Assembly: GCF_900258035.1 (NCBI RefSeq)
Contig: NZ_OGTP01000010.1
Location: 1-64,000 of the forward strand
From: Caballeronia novacaledonica
GTDB taxonomy: Bacteria > Pseudomonadota > Gammaproteobacteria > Burkholderiales > Burkholderiaceae
DNA length: 64,000 nucleotides
Direction: 5' to 3'
The translations under genes were made by a program, and so were the position numbers. The number at the start of each line of letters is the position of its first letter. Within the stretch, counting starts at the first letter, position 1. Positions 9,764-19,061 of this stretch are shown here, in pieces. The notes beneath the pieces were generated by a model, which was not told the DNA's origin, did not search any database, and was given only the letters and a program-made list of their open reading frames with translations.

Positions 9764-10330
9764 CTAGAACTCGTAACGTCCCCAGAAAAACGCGACGTCG
9801 CCGTCGTTCAGGCCCGGAATGCGCGGAATGATCGTCGCCATGAGCGACGCGCGCCGGTAGCGGATCGAGCCGATCGGCAGCGCGAGCGGCAACGGCGCGT
9901 AATGCGCGACGTCGCTGCGCGCCGTGACGCCGACGAAGAATCCGCCGCCCGCCTGCAAGCCGCCGAGCACTGACTTCGTGTACCACTGGCGCGCGTAGCC
10001 GCCGATCGGCTCGAAGTTGTGATGCGAATCCGAAAAGGCGAACGCGAACAGAATGTCCTCGTTGCCGTTCGCATCGGTCCAGTGCTTGCCCGCCCCGCCG
10101 CCGTACGACCACGGGTTGAGTTCGCTGCGATTCTCGAAGCCATCGATGTGCCAGCCGTAGCCGGTCACGTAGAGATCCCACGTGCCGTCGTGCGCGACGC
10201 GCATCACGCGCTGACACGCCGACGACATCCAGTCGCGCTTGAAATCGCATTCTTTCTTGTCGTCCGCGCGGACGGCGAGCGGCGCGCACAACATCGAAAC
10301 CATGACCGCCTTGACCAGATTTTTTTTCAT
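9764..10330 (-). CDS. pagP: Lipid A palmitoyltransferase PagP
   Basis: A 188-residue outer-membrane eight-stranded barrel that moves a palmitate from phospholipid to lipid A. A signal peptide (about 1-22, ending VRA) is followed by the amphipathic helix region. Family catalytic residues can be placed at His61 (YGWHIDG) and Asp101-Ser102 (FSDSHHN). The GGYARQWY stretch and the C-terminal aromatic residue F188 after RYE fit a BAM-inserted barrel. Length matches E. coli PagP (186). It lies on the same strand as the metal transporter, 87 nt away. Such modification usually raises resistance to cationic peptides. Confidence 0.9.
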   Translation of the reverse strand: MKKNLVKAVMVSMLCAPLAVRADDKKECDFKRDWMSSACQRVMRVAHDGTWDLYVTGYGWHIDGFENRSELNPWSYGGGAGKHWTDANGNEDILFAFAFSDSHHNFEPIGGYARQWYTKSVLGGLQAGGGFFVGVTARSDVAHYAPLPLALPIGSIRYRRASLMATIIPRIPGLNDGDVAFFWGRYEF

Positions 10331-10399
10331 TTTCGTCGGACAGCGTGCCGCTGTGTGGGGCGCGGCTCGCCGGCCGCTCTCGTCGCTCCGATCAGACCG

Positions 10400-11707
10400 T
10401 CACGACGGCGATACGAACTTGAAGTCGACCGGCGAGCCGATCGAAAGCTGCTTCGGGTCCGCTGCGAGCTCGCCCGTCTGCGGATCGCGGCGGAAGAAGT
10501 ACGCGCTGTCGCTCTCCTGATTGCCGACGATGAGCCAGCGCCCGGTCGGATCGATCGCGAATTCGCGGGGCGTCTTGCCAAGCGTCGGATAGCGTTTGAC
10601 GTACTTCAGATGGCCGTTACTCGGATCGACCGAATACTGGACGAGCTCGTTGGCGTCGCCGCGATTGGTCGCATACACGAAGCGCCCGTCAGGCGAAAGA
10701 TGGATCGCGCCGCCGCCGATCTTGCCTCTGAAGCCCGGCGCGATCATCGACACGGTCTGGACCGGCGTGAGCTTGCCGTCGTGGTAATCGAACACGAGCA
10801 CCGACGCGTTCAGTTCGGTCGTCAGATAGGCGTGCTTGCCGCTCGCGTCGAAGATCAGATGGCGCGGCCCGGAGCCGGGCTTGATCAGCGTGTAGCGCGC
10901 TTCGGTCGGACCGAAGAGGCCACGGCCCGATGCGGACGGATCGGGCGTGTAACGGTACGCGAACACCTTGTCGACGCCGAGATCCTGCGCGAAGAGATAC
11001 TTGCCGTCGGGTGAGAACACGGTCGAGTGAACATGCGAGTTGTCCTGCCGCCCCTTCACCGGGCCGCCGCCTTCGTGATGCACGGTCAGCACCGAGTTGC
11101 CGACGTGGCCATCGGCGGAAAGCGGAAAGACCGCGAAGCTGCCGCCCGGATTGGACGCCACGGAGTAGTTGGCGGTCAGCAGATATTTGCCGTCGGGCGA
11201 GATCGCGAGGTAGCACGGATCGTTGCCATCCGACGAAACGCGATTGAGGAAGCTCAACTGGCCGCTCGCGCGATCGAAGCGAAAGGCGCTCACGCCGCCG
11301 CGCTGCGTCGCCGGGCCGTTGTCGCCGGGCAATTCGTTCACTGCGTACACGTAATTCCGGTCGCGGCTCACCACGAGATACGACGGATTGACCGTCTGCG
11401 CCGACGCGATGCGGGACAGTTCACCGTTGCCCGTGTCGAAGCGATACACGTAGATGCCTTCGCTCTTGCCGCCACCCGTGTAGGTGCCGATGAGCAGGTC
11501 GTAGACCTCGCCGCTCGCCGCGCTCCTGGCGGCCGCATCGCTCGCGGCGGCGGGCGTGGCAGCGGTTTGCGCGAAGGCCTGCGCCGCCGCCAGCGACAGC
11601 ATCAGCGCGACGCCTTTCGCCCACGCGACGGGCCGCGTGCGCATCGGGCGCGCGTCTTGCAATGTCGATACGAGCGAATTCGCGCCGCAGGGATGGCTCG
11701 GGTGCAT
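10400..11707 (-). CDS. Exported lactonase-type seven-bladed beta-propeller protein
   Basis: A 435-residue protein of the 6-phosphogluconolactonase-like propeller family (cytoplasmic Pgl of E. coli type). It differs by carrying an N-terminal export signal, so a periplasmic or extracellular lactonase or cyclic muconate-like substrate is possible. Repeated blade motifs such as SPDGKYL/FV occur five or more times, and family stretches LLIGTYTGG, NPSYLVVS and GSGPRHLIF are seen. The ATG at 11707 has a near-perfect GAGGAGG site 4 nt upstream, which supports it even though the signal helix begins only about residue 22-46; ATG 11644 is the alternative. Exact substrate is unknown. Confidence 0.85.
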   Translation of the reverse strand: MHPSHPCGANSLVSTLQDARPMRTRPVAWAKGVALMLSLAAAQAFAQTAATPAAASDAAARSAASGEVYDLLIGTYTGGGKSEGIYVYRFDTGNGELSRIASAQTVNPSYLVVSRDRNYVYAVNELPGDNGPATQRGGVSAFRFDRASGQLSFLNRVSSDGNDPCYLAISPDGKYLLTANYSVASNPGGSFAVFPLSADGHVGNSVLTVHHEGGGPVKGRQDNSHVHSTVFSPDGKYLFAQDLGVDKVFAYRYTPDPSASGRGLFGPTEARYTLIKPGSGPRHLIFDASGKHAYLTTELNASVLVFDYHDGKLTPVQTVSMIAPGFRGKIGGGAIHLSPDGRFVYATNRGDANELVQYSVDPSNGHLKYVKRYPTLGKTPREFAIDPTGRWLIVGNQESDSAYFFRRDPQTGELAADPKQLSIGSPVDFKFVSPS

Positions 11708-11910
11708 GAAACCTCCTCATCGTCTCTTGTTGCTTGTTATCGGGGGCGACGCGCGAGTTCGCCGGCATCGCAAGGCCCAGGGACGTGCGGGAGCAAATTC
11801 CGCTCCAAACGGCGCGGATCGCCATCGCGAGCGATGGAGTCCGCAGCCAAGATACACCACGCACGCCAGGCCAACCGACACGATTCGAACCAACAACAGG
11901 AGTTGCCGCG

Positions 11911-12063
11911 ATGACTATTCACCTCAGCCTTGGCCCGCTCGTCTCACTGATCGCCGGGATCCTGATTCTCATCATGCCGCGGTTGCTGAACTTCATCGTC
12001 GCGATCTATCTGATCGTGATCGGGTTGATCGGCCTCTTCGGGATGGGATCGGCCCATCTGTGA
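11911..12063 (+). CDS. Small DUF3096 membrane protein
   Basis: A 50-residue protein made of almost nothing but two hydrophobic helices (about 6-24 and 26-46) separated by a PRLLN turn. This matches the DUF3096 family of tiny inner-membrane proteins. An AGGAG site lies 9-10 nt before the ATG. The gene stands alone. Function is unknown; related small proteins are often stress-induced. Confidence 0.8.
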   Translation: MTIHLSLGPLVSLIAGILILIMPRLLNFIVAIYLIVIGLIGLFGMGSAHL

Positions 12064-12220
12064 CGGGCGTGCGACTGTCGTTGTGACGCCGATTCGCGCC
12101 GGCGGTTCCGTCGATGCGAACAGATGCGCGAACGCACGCGCACGGGTTGCCCCGCGCGCGTGCGCAAAGTGTCACGAAAGAAGGACACGCGGACGGGCCG
12201 CGCGAGTGGACCCGGCTTCG

Positions 12221-12469
12221 TCAGCCGTTCGCGAGCTGGTCGAGACGCAGGCGTCCCTGCAACGACAACGCACCGACCGACACGCCGGCGACGCCGAAGG
12301 TGTAATGGCTGAAACAGCCGCGTTCCGTGAGGAAGGCGGCGGCGGTTTCCATCGCGTTGCGCGACAGACCGAGATGACGATGATCGAGCGCGAGCAGCGC
12401 TTCGGCGTCCGAGACGCGGCTCGCGGCGGAAAGTATGGCGATACAGTCGGCTTTCGACGGATAGAGCAT
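12221..12469 (-). CDS. Conserved-looking small hypothetical protein
   Basis: An 82-residue cytoplasmic protein I do not recognise. It contains a short helical N-terminal half with a DAEALLALDHRHLG stretch and a C-terminal Gly/Val-rich part (FGVAGVSVGALS). A GAGGA ribosome site is 9 nt upstream of the ATG and codon use is like the neighbours, so it is probably real. No signal peptide or membrane helix is seen. Confidence 0.65.
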   Translation of the reverse strand: MLYPSKADCIAILSAASRVSDAEALLALDHRHLGLSRNAMETAAAFLTERGCFSHYTFGVAGVSVGALSLQGRLRLDQLANG

Positions 12470-12945
12470 GGGTACTGTTCCTCGAAGACGCTACGTTGGG
12501 AAGCGGCGGGACAGCGTACAGAACGATTGCACAGCCCTCGTGCGGCGAGGCGCCGGGATCATGCTTGAAAGACGCGCGAAAGGCGGGATCGTTTCGACGC
12601 CGGAAACAAAAAAGGAGCGGCGTGAAGACCTTTCGCGAAACTTCATTCTAAACATCAGTCGAATGTTTTTCCAACAGCGCAATCGGCGCTTCGCTAGTGT
12701 TTTTCCGCCAACGCGACGCGGCCGCCGTCGCAGCGAATCGTGCGCGCCGTGAGTGCGCGCGGCCCGGTTTTCTGCTTGTCGCGAACGATTGCGGCAGAAT
12801 GCGGCCAGAAAGCATGCGTGGTGTTCGTCGCTCCATCTTTCGATGACGCCACGCTTCGCTCGGGGCGCGCCGCGTCCCGAATCTTTTGCTCAACCCGCGG
12901 CGCGTTTCGAACCGGCACGCGCCGCCAGCAGGAAGATGTTCGCTT
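12470..12945. other. 476-nt gap upstream of the GH15 gene
   Basis: No gene is supported here. The region holds a 9-bp direct repeat TGTTTTTCC at 12664-12672 and 12698-12706 and several Arg-rich chance frames on both strands. It must contain the divergent promoters for the 12469 and 12946 genes, but no clear -35/-10 pair stands out. Confidence 0.4.
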
Positions 12946-14820
12946 ATGCCAGCACTGATCGAAGACTACGCGATGGTCGGCGACGGCCACACCGCAGCGC
13001 TCATTTCCCGCGACGGTTCCGTCGACTGGCTCTGTTGGCCACGCTTCGACTCCGGCGCGTGCTTCGCGGCGCTGCTCGGCTCGCCCGAGCACGGCCGATG
13101 GCTCATCGCCCCCGAAGTGCCCGAAGGTGAAACGCCCGTCATCACGCGTCGCTATCGCGAGGACACGCTCGTCCTCGAAACGGATTTCGAAACGCCGCAA
13201 GGCGCGGTGACGATCGTCGACTTCATGCCTCTGCGCAACGGGCATTCGGAACTGGTGCGCATCGTGATCGGCCGGCGCGGCACGGTGCGCATGAAGATGG
13301 AACTCGTGCTGCGTTTCGATTACGGCTCGGCCGTGCCCTGGGTCAGCCGTCTGCCCGACGACAGCGGCATCCGCGCGATCGCCGGACCGGATCTCGCGGT
13401 GCTGCGCACGCCGGTCGATCTCGTCGGCGAAAACATGCATACCACCGCGTCCTTCGACGTCGGCGCGGGCGAGCGCGTGCCCTTTTCGCTGTGCTATTCG
13501 CAGTCGCATTTGCGCCTGCCGCACGCGTCCGATCCCCACACGCAACTCGCGCGCACCGAGAATCACTGGCGCGAATGGTCGGGCCAAAGCGAGCTCAAAG
13601 GCCGCTGGGCGAGCGCCATCCGCCGCTCGCTCATCACGCTGAAGGCGCTCGCCTACGAGCCGACGGGCGGCATCGTCGCCGCGCCCACGACCTCGCTGCC
13701 GGAGCAGCTCGGCGGCACGCGCAACTGGGACTATCGCTACTGCTGGCTGCGTGACGCGACCATCACCCTGCTCGCGATGATGCGCGGCGGTTACTACGAC
13801 GAAGCCCGCGCGTGGCGCGCATGGCTGGGCCGCGTGATGGCGGGATCGCCGTCGCAGATTCAGATCATGTACGGCATCGCGGGCGAACGCCGCCTGCCCG
13901 AATGGGAAATCGCGTGGCTGCCGGGCTACGAGGGCGCGTCGCCGGTGCGCATCGGCAACGGTGCGGTCGATCAGTTGCAACTCGACGTCTACGGCGAAGT
14001 GATGAACGCGCTGCACCTCGCGCGCGTGGGCGGTCTGCAGAGCGACGAAACCGCCTGGTCGATCCAGTGCGCGATGCTGCAACACCTCGACACGATCTGG
14101 GAACAGCCCGACGAAGGCATCTGGGAAGTGCGCGGCGGACGCCAGCACTTCACGTTTTCGAAGGTCATGGCGTGGGTCGCCTACGATCGCGCGATCAAAT
14201 CGGCGGAAAAGTTCGAGCTGCCGGGTCCGATCGACCACTGGCACGCGATGCGCGCGCGCATCCGCTCCGAAGTGCTGAAGAAAAGCTGGAACGCGGAGCT
14301 GAACTCCTTCACGCAGGCCTATGGCAGCGATGCGCTCGATGCGAGCCTGCTGCTCATCCCGTTGCTCGGATTTTTGCCGCCAAAAGATCCGCGAGTGACC
14401 GGAACCGTACATGCGATCGAGACCAAGTTGACGCACGATGGTCTGGTGAAGCGCTATCACACCGCCGAAGTCGCCGACGGGTTGCCGCCCGGAGAAGGCA
14501 CGTTTCTGGCTTGTAGCTTCTGGCTGGTCGACAATCTGGCGCTCCAGGGCCGGATCGACGAAGCGCATGCGATGTTCGAGCGCCTCGTCGGCCTGGCGAA
14601 CGACGTCGGTCTGCTAGCCGAGGAGTACGACACGGTGGCGAAGCGCATGGTCGGGAATTTCCCGCAGGCTTTCACGCACGTGGCGCTGGTGCATACCGGG
14701 ATGAACCTGATGCGTCACGAGGAAGAGATGGCGAAGGCGACCGGCCAGCCATCGGGCTCCGAAAACCACGAGGAAGCGGAAGCGCAGGCCGAGATCGATG
14801 CCGCAACGGGAAAGTCTTAA
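12946..14820 (+). CDS. Glycoside hydrolase family 15 (glucoamylase/trehalase-like)
   Basis: A 624-residue cytoplasmic protein. Residues 1-230 form a beta-sandwich typical of the N-terminal domain of bacterial GH15 proteins (IEDYAMVGDGHTAAL, DGSVDWLCWPRFDS). The rest is the (alpha/alpha)6 barrel. The first catalytic region GGTRNWDYRYCWLRDA and the late AEEYDTVAKRMVGNFPQAFTH supply the expected acid and base. The family hydrolyses terminal alpha-glucosides; in actinobacteria close relatives act on trehalose, so trehalase activity is as likely as glucoamylase. The ATG at 12946 has an AGGAAG site; upstream frame is not family-like. It precedes phaZ, another storage-polymer gene, but with a 359-nt gap. 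Confidence 0.88.
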   Translation: MPALIEDYAMVGDGHTAALISRDGSVDWLCWPRFDSGACFAALLGSPEHGRWLIAPEVPEGETPVITRRYREDTLVLETDFETPQGAVTIVDFMPLRNGHSELVRIVIGRRGTVRMKMELVLRFDYGSAVPWVSRLPDDSGIRAIAGPDLAVLRTPVDLVGENMHTTASFDVGAGERVPFSLCYSQSHLRLPHASDPHTQLARTENHWREWSGQSELKGRWASAIRRSLITLKALAYEPTGGIVAAPTTSLPEQLGGTRNWDYRYCWLRDATITLLAMMRGGYYDEARAWRAWLGRVMAGSPSQIQIMYGIAGERRLPEWEIAWLPGYEGASPVRIGNGAVDQLQLDVYGEVMNALHLARVGGLQSDETAWSIQCAMLQHLDTIWEQPDEGIWEVRGGRQHFTFSKVMAWVAYDRAIKSAEKFELPGPIDHWHAMRARIRSEVLKKSWNAELNSFTQAYGSDALDASLLLIPLLGFLPPKDPRVTGTVHAIETKLTHDGLVKRYHTAEVADGLPPGEGTFLACSFWLVDNLALQGRIDEAHAMFERLVGLANDVGLLAEEYDTVAKRMVGNFPQAFTHVALVHTGMNLMRHEEEMAKATGQPSGSENHEEAEAQAEIDAATGKS

Positions 14821-15179
14821 ATCTCTGTTTTGGTTGGTGAAATTTGCGTTTCCCGGTAACATTGGTGCAACGCACAAAATGTAGGATTTGCGAATGTGTT
14901 GTTTTTCGTGCCGGCAATTTCGCCCGATCGGTTGAATTGAATGCTTAATACACGGAAAATCTTGCGCGCGCTCAAGTTTCATCGTCCACGGGTCGATAGT
15001 GCGCGGAATGGCACCATATAAGGCAGGCAGGAAGCAGCGCAGGAAAGACAGTGCCCCGGCGGCATGGCGACAGCCCGCCGCGCCGCCGGGGGTCATCGAA
15101 TGCCGTTGAAGCTTATCGCCGGGTGCAATTGCCGGCATCAACGGGCGTACCGGTTTCCACCGGAGTTACTGGGGCAACC
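14821..15179. promoter_or_regulatory. 359-nt phaZ upstream region with leader hairpin
   Basis: No gene is seen. The first 140 nt are AT-richer than the surroundings, with a weak -35 TTGAAT (14932-14937) and GAAAAT -10 (14955-14960) pair. A perfect 10-bp inverted repeat (15054-15063 with 15082-15091, 18-nt loop) lies about 90 nt before the phaZ ATG and would form a strong GC hairpin in the mRNA leader. Confidence 0.45.
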
Positions 15180-16451
15180 ATGCTCTATCAAATCCACGAA
15201 TTTCAGCGAGCCATGCTGTCTCCCCTCACAGCATGGGCCGAGGCCGCATCCAAGTCGTTCGTCAATCCGGCCAGTCCGCTTGCCTACATTCCCGGTTCGA
15301 GCCGCCTCGCCGCGGGTTACGAATTGCTCTACCGGCTAGGCAAGGACTACGAGAAGCCGGAGTTCAGCATTCATCAGATCGTCAAGGACGGGCATAACAT
15401 TCCGATTGTCGAGCAGACCGTGATCGAAAAGCCGTTCTGCCGTCTCCTGCGTTTCAAGCGCTTCGCCGACGACAGCGCCACCGTCACCAAGCTGAAGAAC
15501 GAGCCGATCGTGCTCGTGTGCGCGCCGCTCTCGGGCCACCACTCCACGCTCCTGCGCGATACGGTGAAGACGCTGCTGCAGGACCACAAGGTGTACATCA
15601 CCGACTGGATCGACGCGCGCATGGTGCCGACCGAAGCCGGCCCGTTCCATCTGGACGATTACGTCGAATATATTCAGGAGTTCATCCGTCACATCGGCGC
15701 GAAGGATCTGCACGTGATCTCGGTGTGTCAGCCGACCGTGCCGGTGCTCGCCGCCATTTCGCTGATGGCGAGCCGTGGCGAAGACACGCCGCGCACCATG
15801 ACCATGATGGGCGGCCCGATCGACGCGCGCCGCAGCCCCACGTCCGTCAACTCGCTGGCGAACGAGCACTCCTATAGCTGGTTCGAGAACAACGTCATCT
15901 ACACGGTGCCGGCGAATTATCCGGGCGTCGGGCGCAAGGTTTATCCGGGCTTCCTGCAGCATGCGGGTTTCGTCGCGATGAATCCGGAACGCCACCTCAC
16001 GGCCCATTGGGACTTCTATCAAAATCTGCTGCGCGGCGACGATGAGGACGCCGAGCAACATCGCCGTTTCTACGACGAATACAACGCCGTGCTCGACATG
16101 GCCGCCGAGTACTACCTCGAGACGATCCGCATCGTGTTCCAGGAGTTCCGGCTCGCCGAAGGCACGTGGGAAGTGAACGACGAACTCGTGCGTCCGCAGG
16201 ACATCAAGCACACGGCGCTCTTCACGATCGAAGGCGAGCTCGACGACATCTCCGGCAGCGGCCAGACGCGCGCCGCGCACGACCTCTGCACCGGCATTCC
16301 GGCGAAGGACAAGCGGCATTTCACGGCGGAAAAGGCCGGCCACTACGGCATCTTCTCCGGCCGCCGCTGGCGCACGATGGTGTATCCGCAATTGCGCGAG
16401 TTCATTCTCGAACACGACAAGACGCCGAAGACGGAAGCGGTGCCCGCGTAA
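15180..16451 (+). CDS. phaZ: Intracellular poly(3-hydroxyalkanoate) depolymerase
   Basis: A 423-residue enzyme that mobilises stored PHB granules. It belongs to the intracellular depolymerases with a catalytic cysteine: the nucleophile box SVCQPTVPV places Cys at 183, the same position reported for the Cupriavidus necator enzyme. A histidine near the end (KAGHYGIFSG) and an Asp (GELDDISG) complete the probable triad. The ATG at 15180 is preceded by GGAG and starts the family N-terminus MLYQIHEF. Length is close to that of the C. necator protein. A strong terminator follows. Confidence 0.93.
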   Translation: MLYQIHEFQRAMLSPLTAWAEAASKSFVNPASPLAYIPGSSRLAAGYELLYRLGKDYEKPEFSIHQIVKDGHNIPIVEQTVIEKPFCRLLRFKRFADDSATVTKLKNEPIVLVCAPLSGHHSTLLRDTVKTLLQDHKVYITDWIDARMVPTEAGPFHLDDYVEYIQEFIRHIGAKDLHVISVCQPTVPVLAAISLMASRGEDTPRTMTMMGGPIDARRSPTSVNSLANEHSYSWFENNVIYTVPANYPGVGRKVYPGFLQHAGFVAMNPERHLTAHWDFYQNLLRGDDEDAEQHRRFYDEYNAVLDMAAEYYLETIRIVFQEFRLAEGTWEVNDELVRPQDIKHTALFTIEGELDDISGSGQTRAAHDLCTGIPAKDKRHFTAEKAGHYGIFSGRRWRTMVYPQLREFILEHDKTPKTEAVPA

Positions 16452-16490
16452 GAAGAACGCGACGGGACCGATTCCATCGCATCAAATGAA

Positions 16491-16524
16491 AACGTCGCGC
16501 CCTGCAAAAGGCGCGACGTTTTTT
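16491..16524 (+). terminator. Strong terminator after phaZ
   Basis: A perfect 11-bp GC-rich stem (16491-16501 with 16510-16520) with an 8-nt loop is followed by a run of T (16519-16524). It sits 40 nt past the phaZ stop and also lies just beyond the stop of the convergent TetR gene. Confidence 0.9.
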
Positions 16525-16560
16525 CGTTATCTTCAGACGGCGCGAAGACGAAAACGCCGA

Positions 16561-17193
16561 TCAGCGCCGCGTCAGATAAGCCAGCAGCAACTCGGTATTC
16601 ATGCGGACGATCTGATCGCGCTGGCCTTGCTCGCTGAAATCGAGCCCGAAAGTCGCTTCGAGCGTAAAGCGGTTCGACACGATGTAATAGCCCAGTCCCG
16701 ACAGGACGATATACAGCTTGAGCGGATCGACGTCGGTGCGAAACAATCCGGCTTTTTGACCACGATCGAGAATGGCGGTGAGCGTGGTGACGATCGGCGA
16801 AATAAGCTCGCGAATTCGATTCGATCCTTTGATGTATCTCGCCTCATGCAGATTTTCGTTATTGATGAGGCGCAGCAATTCCGGATGATCCCGGTAGTAA
16901 TCCCAGACGAAATGCGCGAGACGCGTCATCGCTTCGATAGGCGCAATGCCGTCGAGTTCGAGTGTGCGTTCGGCATCGACGAGTGCGGCTAGCGCATGTT
17001 CGAGCACGGCGGTGAATAACTGCTCCTTGCTACCGAAGTAGTAATAGAGCATGCGTTCATTGGTCTCCGCCCGGCGCGCAATCTGATCGACACGGGCGCC
17101 AAACAGCCCGCCGGCAGCGAACTCTTCTGCGGCGGCAAGCAAAATACGGCGCCGTGTGCCTTCAGGATCTCTTTTGATTTTCGGCTGATTCAT
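16561..17193 (-). CDS. TetR-family transcriptional regulator
   Basis: A 210-residue repressor-type protein. The N-terminal helix-turn-helix (about residues 15-60) shows the family run RRRILLAAAEEFAAGG, DQIARRAETNERMLYYYFGSKEQLF. The C-terminal part resembles the YcdC/RutR-like set with a WDYYRDHPELLRLINNENL stretch. The ATG at 17193 begins the family-like sequence. It is divergent from the rsxB-like gene, but its target and ligand cannot be told. A second regulator of very similar type is encoded at 57119-57799. Confidence 0.9.
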   Translation of the reverse strand: MNQPKIKRDPEGTRRRILLAAAEEFAAGGLFGARVDQIARRAETNERMLYYYFGSKEQLFTAVLEHALAALVDAERTLELDGIAPIEAMTRLAHFVWDYYRDHPELLRLINNENLHEARYIKGSNRIRELISPIVTTLTAILDRGQKAGLFRTDVDPLKLYIVLSGLGYYIVSNRFTLEATFGLDFSEQGQRDQIVRMNTELLLAYLTRR

Positions 17194-17501
17194 GGTGGCA
17201 TGACTCGGGAGCCGCGTTGCCGGATTAGCGTCACGCGGCCCGCGTTGGGGTACATGACGTGAACGGGCGCTGCCCAGGGTTATTGGGAAACACCGTCCTG
17301 CGGTCAAACGGAAAAGCGCTTCGATTATGCGCACATCGAACGACATTGGCAATTGGGATTGAAAGCCATCCGGCACGGCTGTTTGCGGTTTCGGCGATAA
17401 TGTCGGTCAAAGCCGAGCGCGTGCCCGAAAGAGCGGGACTCGCGCCGAACAGGCAGCGTGCGCATGCTGCGCCAGTCCCCAAGGCATCAACGCAATTCCT
17501 C
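17194..17501. other. 308-nt divergent gap, TetR / rsxB-like
   Basis: This region must hold promoters for both flanking genes. An in-frame ATG at 17400 could extend the rsxB-like protein by 34 residues. I see no strong palindrome or clear promoter pair here. Confidence 0.35.
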
Positions 17502-18347
17502 GTGACCGCAACCGTTCCCAAGACGCTCGCAGAGCGCATCGAAGATCTGCTGCCGCAGACGCAATGCACCAAGTGCGGCTATCCCGCCTGCCGGCCTTAC
17601 GCCGAAGCCATCGCCGCGGGCGAGGCGAACTACAACCAGTGCCCGCCGGGCGGCGCCGAAGGCATCGCGCGACTGGCCGCGTTGCTCGCCAAGCCCGATA
17701 TTCCGCTCGATACGACGCACGGCGTCGAGCGCGCGCGACCCGTCGCGGTGATCGACGAGAACGTGTGCATCGGCTGCACGCTGTGCATGCAGGCGTGTCC
17801 GGTCGATGCGATCGTCGGCGCGGCGAAGCAGATGCATACGGTCATCGCCGAACTGTGCACGGGCTGCGATCTGTGCGTGCCGCCCTGCCCGGTCGATTGC
17901 ATCGCGATGGTGCCCGTCACCGGCGTTCGCACCGGCTGGGATGCGTGGAGCCAGAATGAAGCCGACGCGGCCCGCGCACGGCACGACCGCCGCGTCGCGC
18001 GTCTCGAACGCGAGCGCGTCGCCGCCGAGGCGCGGGCGAGCGCGCGTCAGGCAGCGCGCGCGGCGCACGCGAAGCCGCAGCCCATCCCGCAAACGCCGCC
18101 GGCACAATCCGCGAGCGACGATCCGGAAGCGAAGAAACGCGCGATCATTCAGGCCGCACTGGAGCGCGCGCGCAAGAAGAAGGAAGAGATGGCGAAGCTC
18201 GGCGCGGGCCCGAAAAACACGGACCACGTGAGCGCGGCAGTCCAGGCGCAGATCGACACCGCCGAAGAACGGCGGCGCCGTCTCGGGCTGACCGGCGACG
18301 AAAACGCGTCGCATCCCGGCGAGGGCGAAACGGACATCGAACCATGA
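17502..18347 (+). CDS. rsxB: RnfB/RsxB-like iron-sulfur electron-transfer protein
   Basis: A 281-residue ferredoxin-like protein. An N-terminal Fe-S domain has Cys at 22, 25, 30 and 47. Two [4Fe-4S] ferredoxin motifs follow (Cys 89/92/95/99 and 119/122/125/129), then a charged, helical Lys/Arg/Ala-rich tail. It lacks the hydrophobic N-terminal anchor of E. coli RsxB, and no other rnf/rsx genes are nearby, so it probably acts alone as an electron carrier rather than in a full Rnf complex. The GTG start fits the family N-terminus; ATG 17400 is an alternative. It overlaps nth by 4 nt, an arrangement that fits electron supply to that Fe-S enzyme. Confidence 0.85.
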   Translation: MTATVPKTLAERIEDLLPQTQCTKCGYPACRPYAEAIAAGEANYNQCPPGGAEGIARLAALLAKPDIPLDTTHGVERARPVAVIDENVCIGCTLCMQACPVDAIVGAAKQMHTVIAELCTGCDLCVPPCPVDCIAMVPVTGVRTGWDAWSQNEADAARARHDRRVARLERERVAAEARASARQAARAAHAKPQPIPQTPPAQSASDDPEAKKRAIIQAALERARKKKEEMAKLGAGPKNTDHVSAAVQAQIDTAEERRRRLGLTGDENASHPGEGETDIEP

Positions 18348-18988
18348 ACGCGACGAAGCGCCGCGCCATCTACGAGACGTTGCAAAGCCTGAATCCGCAT
18401 CCGGCGACGGAGCTCGAATACACCACGCCGTTCGAACTGCTGATCGCCGTGATGCTCTCCGCGCAGGCGACCGACGTCTCCGTCAACAAGGCGATGCGCA
18501 AGATGTTTCCCGTGGCCAATACGCCGGCGGCGGTGCTCGCGCTCGGCGAGGAAGGCGTGTCGGAATACATCCGCACGATCGGGCTTTATCGCACGAAGGC
18601 GAAGAACGTGATCGCGACGTGCCGCATTCTCATCGATCAATACGGCTGCGAGGTGCCCGACAATCGCGAGGCGCTCGAAGCGCTGCCGGGCGTCGGACGC
18701 AAGACGGCGAACGTCGTGCTCAACACGGCGTTCGGACAGCCGACGATCGCCGTCGATACGCATATCTTCCGCGTCGCGAATCGCACGGGGCTCGCGCCGG
18801 GCAAGGACGTGCGCGCCGTCGAGACCGCGCTCGAGAAGTTCACGCCGAAGGAATTTCTTCACGATGCGCATCACTGGCTGATTCTGCACGGGCGTTACGT
18901 GTGCAAGGCGCGCGTGCCCGAGTGCTGGCATTGCGCGATCGAGCCGCTCTGCGAATATCGCCCGAAGACGCCCGCGCCGGTCGAATGA
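18344..18988 (+). CDS. nth: Endonuclease III
   Basis: A 214-residue base-excision-repair glycosylase/AP lyase for oxidised pyrimidines. The helix-hairpin-helix [13 protein letters not shown] contains catalytic Lys120, and Asp138 is in VDTHIFR, both at E. coli positions. The C-terminal [4Fe-4S] cluster ligands are Cys187, 194, 197 and 203 (C-x6-C-x2-C-x5-C). The start overlaps the rsxB-like stop (ATGA), so the two are translationally coupled. Confidence 0.96.
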   Translation: MNATKRRAIYETLQSLNPHPATELEYTTPFELLIAVMLSAQATDVSVNKAMRKMFPVANTPAAVLALGEEGVSEYIRTIGLYRTKAKNVIATCRILIDQYGCEVPDNREALEALPGVGRKTANVVLNTAFGQPTIAVDTHIFRVANRTGLAPGKDVRAVETALEKFTPKEFLHDAHHWLILHGRYVCKARVPECWHCAIEPLCEYRPKTPAPVE

Positions 18989-18995
18989 GCGGTTT

Positions 18996-19025
18996 GGGCA
19001 GACCGGGCACGCGGCGGTCTACAAT
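18996..19025 (+). promoter_or_regulatory. Candidate promoter for the DUF1841 gene
   Basis: A TACAAT -10 at 19020-19025 lies 18 nt after a weak -35 TTGGGC at 18996-19001. Transcription would start near 19032, about 30 nt before the ATG at 19062. Confidence 0.45.
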
Positions 19026-19061
19026 AGCGGATTCAGAAACCCGCAATCGAATCAATACGTT

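Noticed and set aside
12491..12682. Minus-strand 63-codon frame
   Set aside because: No ribosome site, basic random-like composition, and it covers the probable promoter of the 12469 gene.
12694..14568. Minus-strand 624-codon frame opposite the GH15 gene
   Set aside because: Composition is His/Arg/Asp-rich and typical of a codon shadow; GH15 motifs on the plus strand are decisive.
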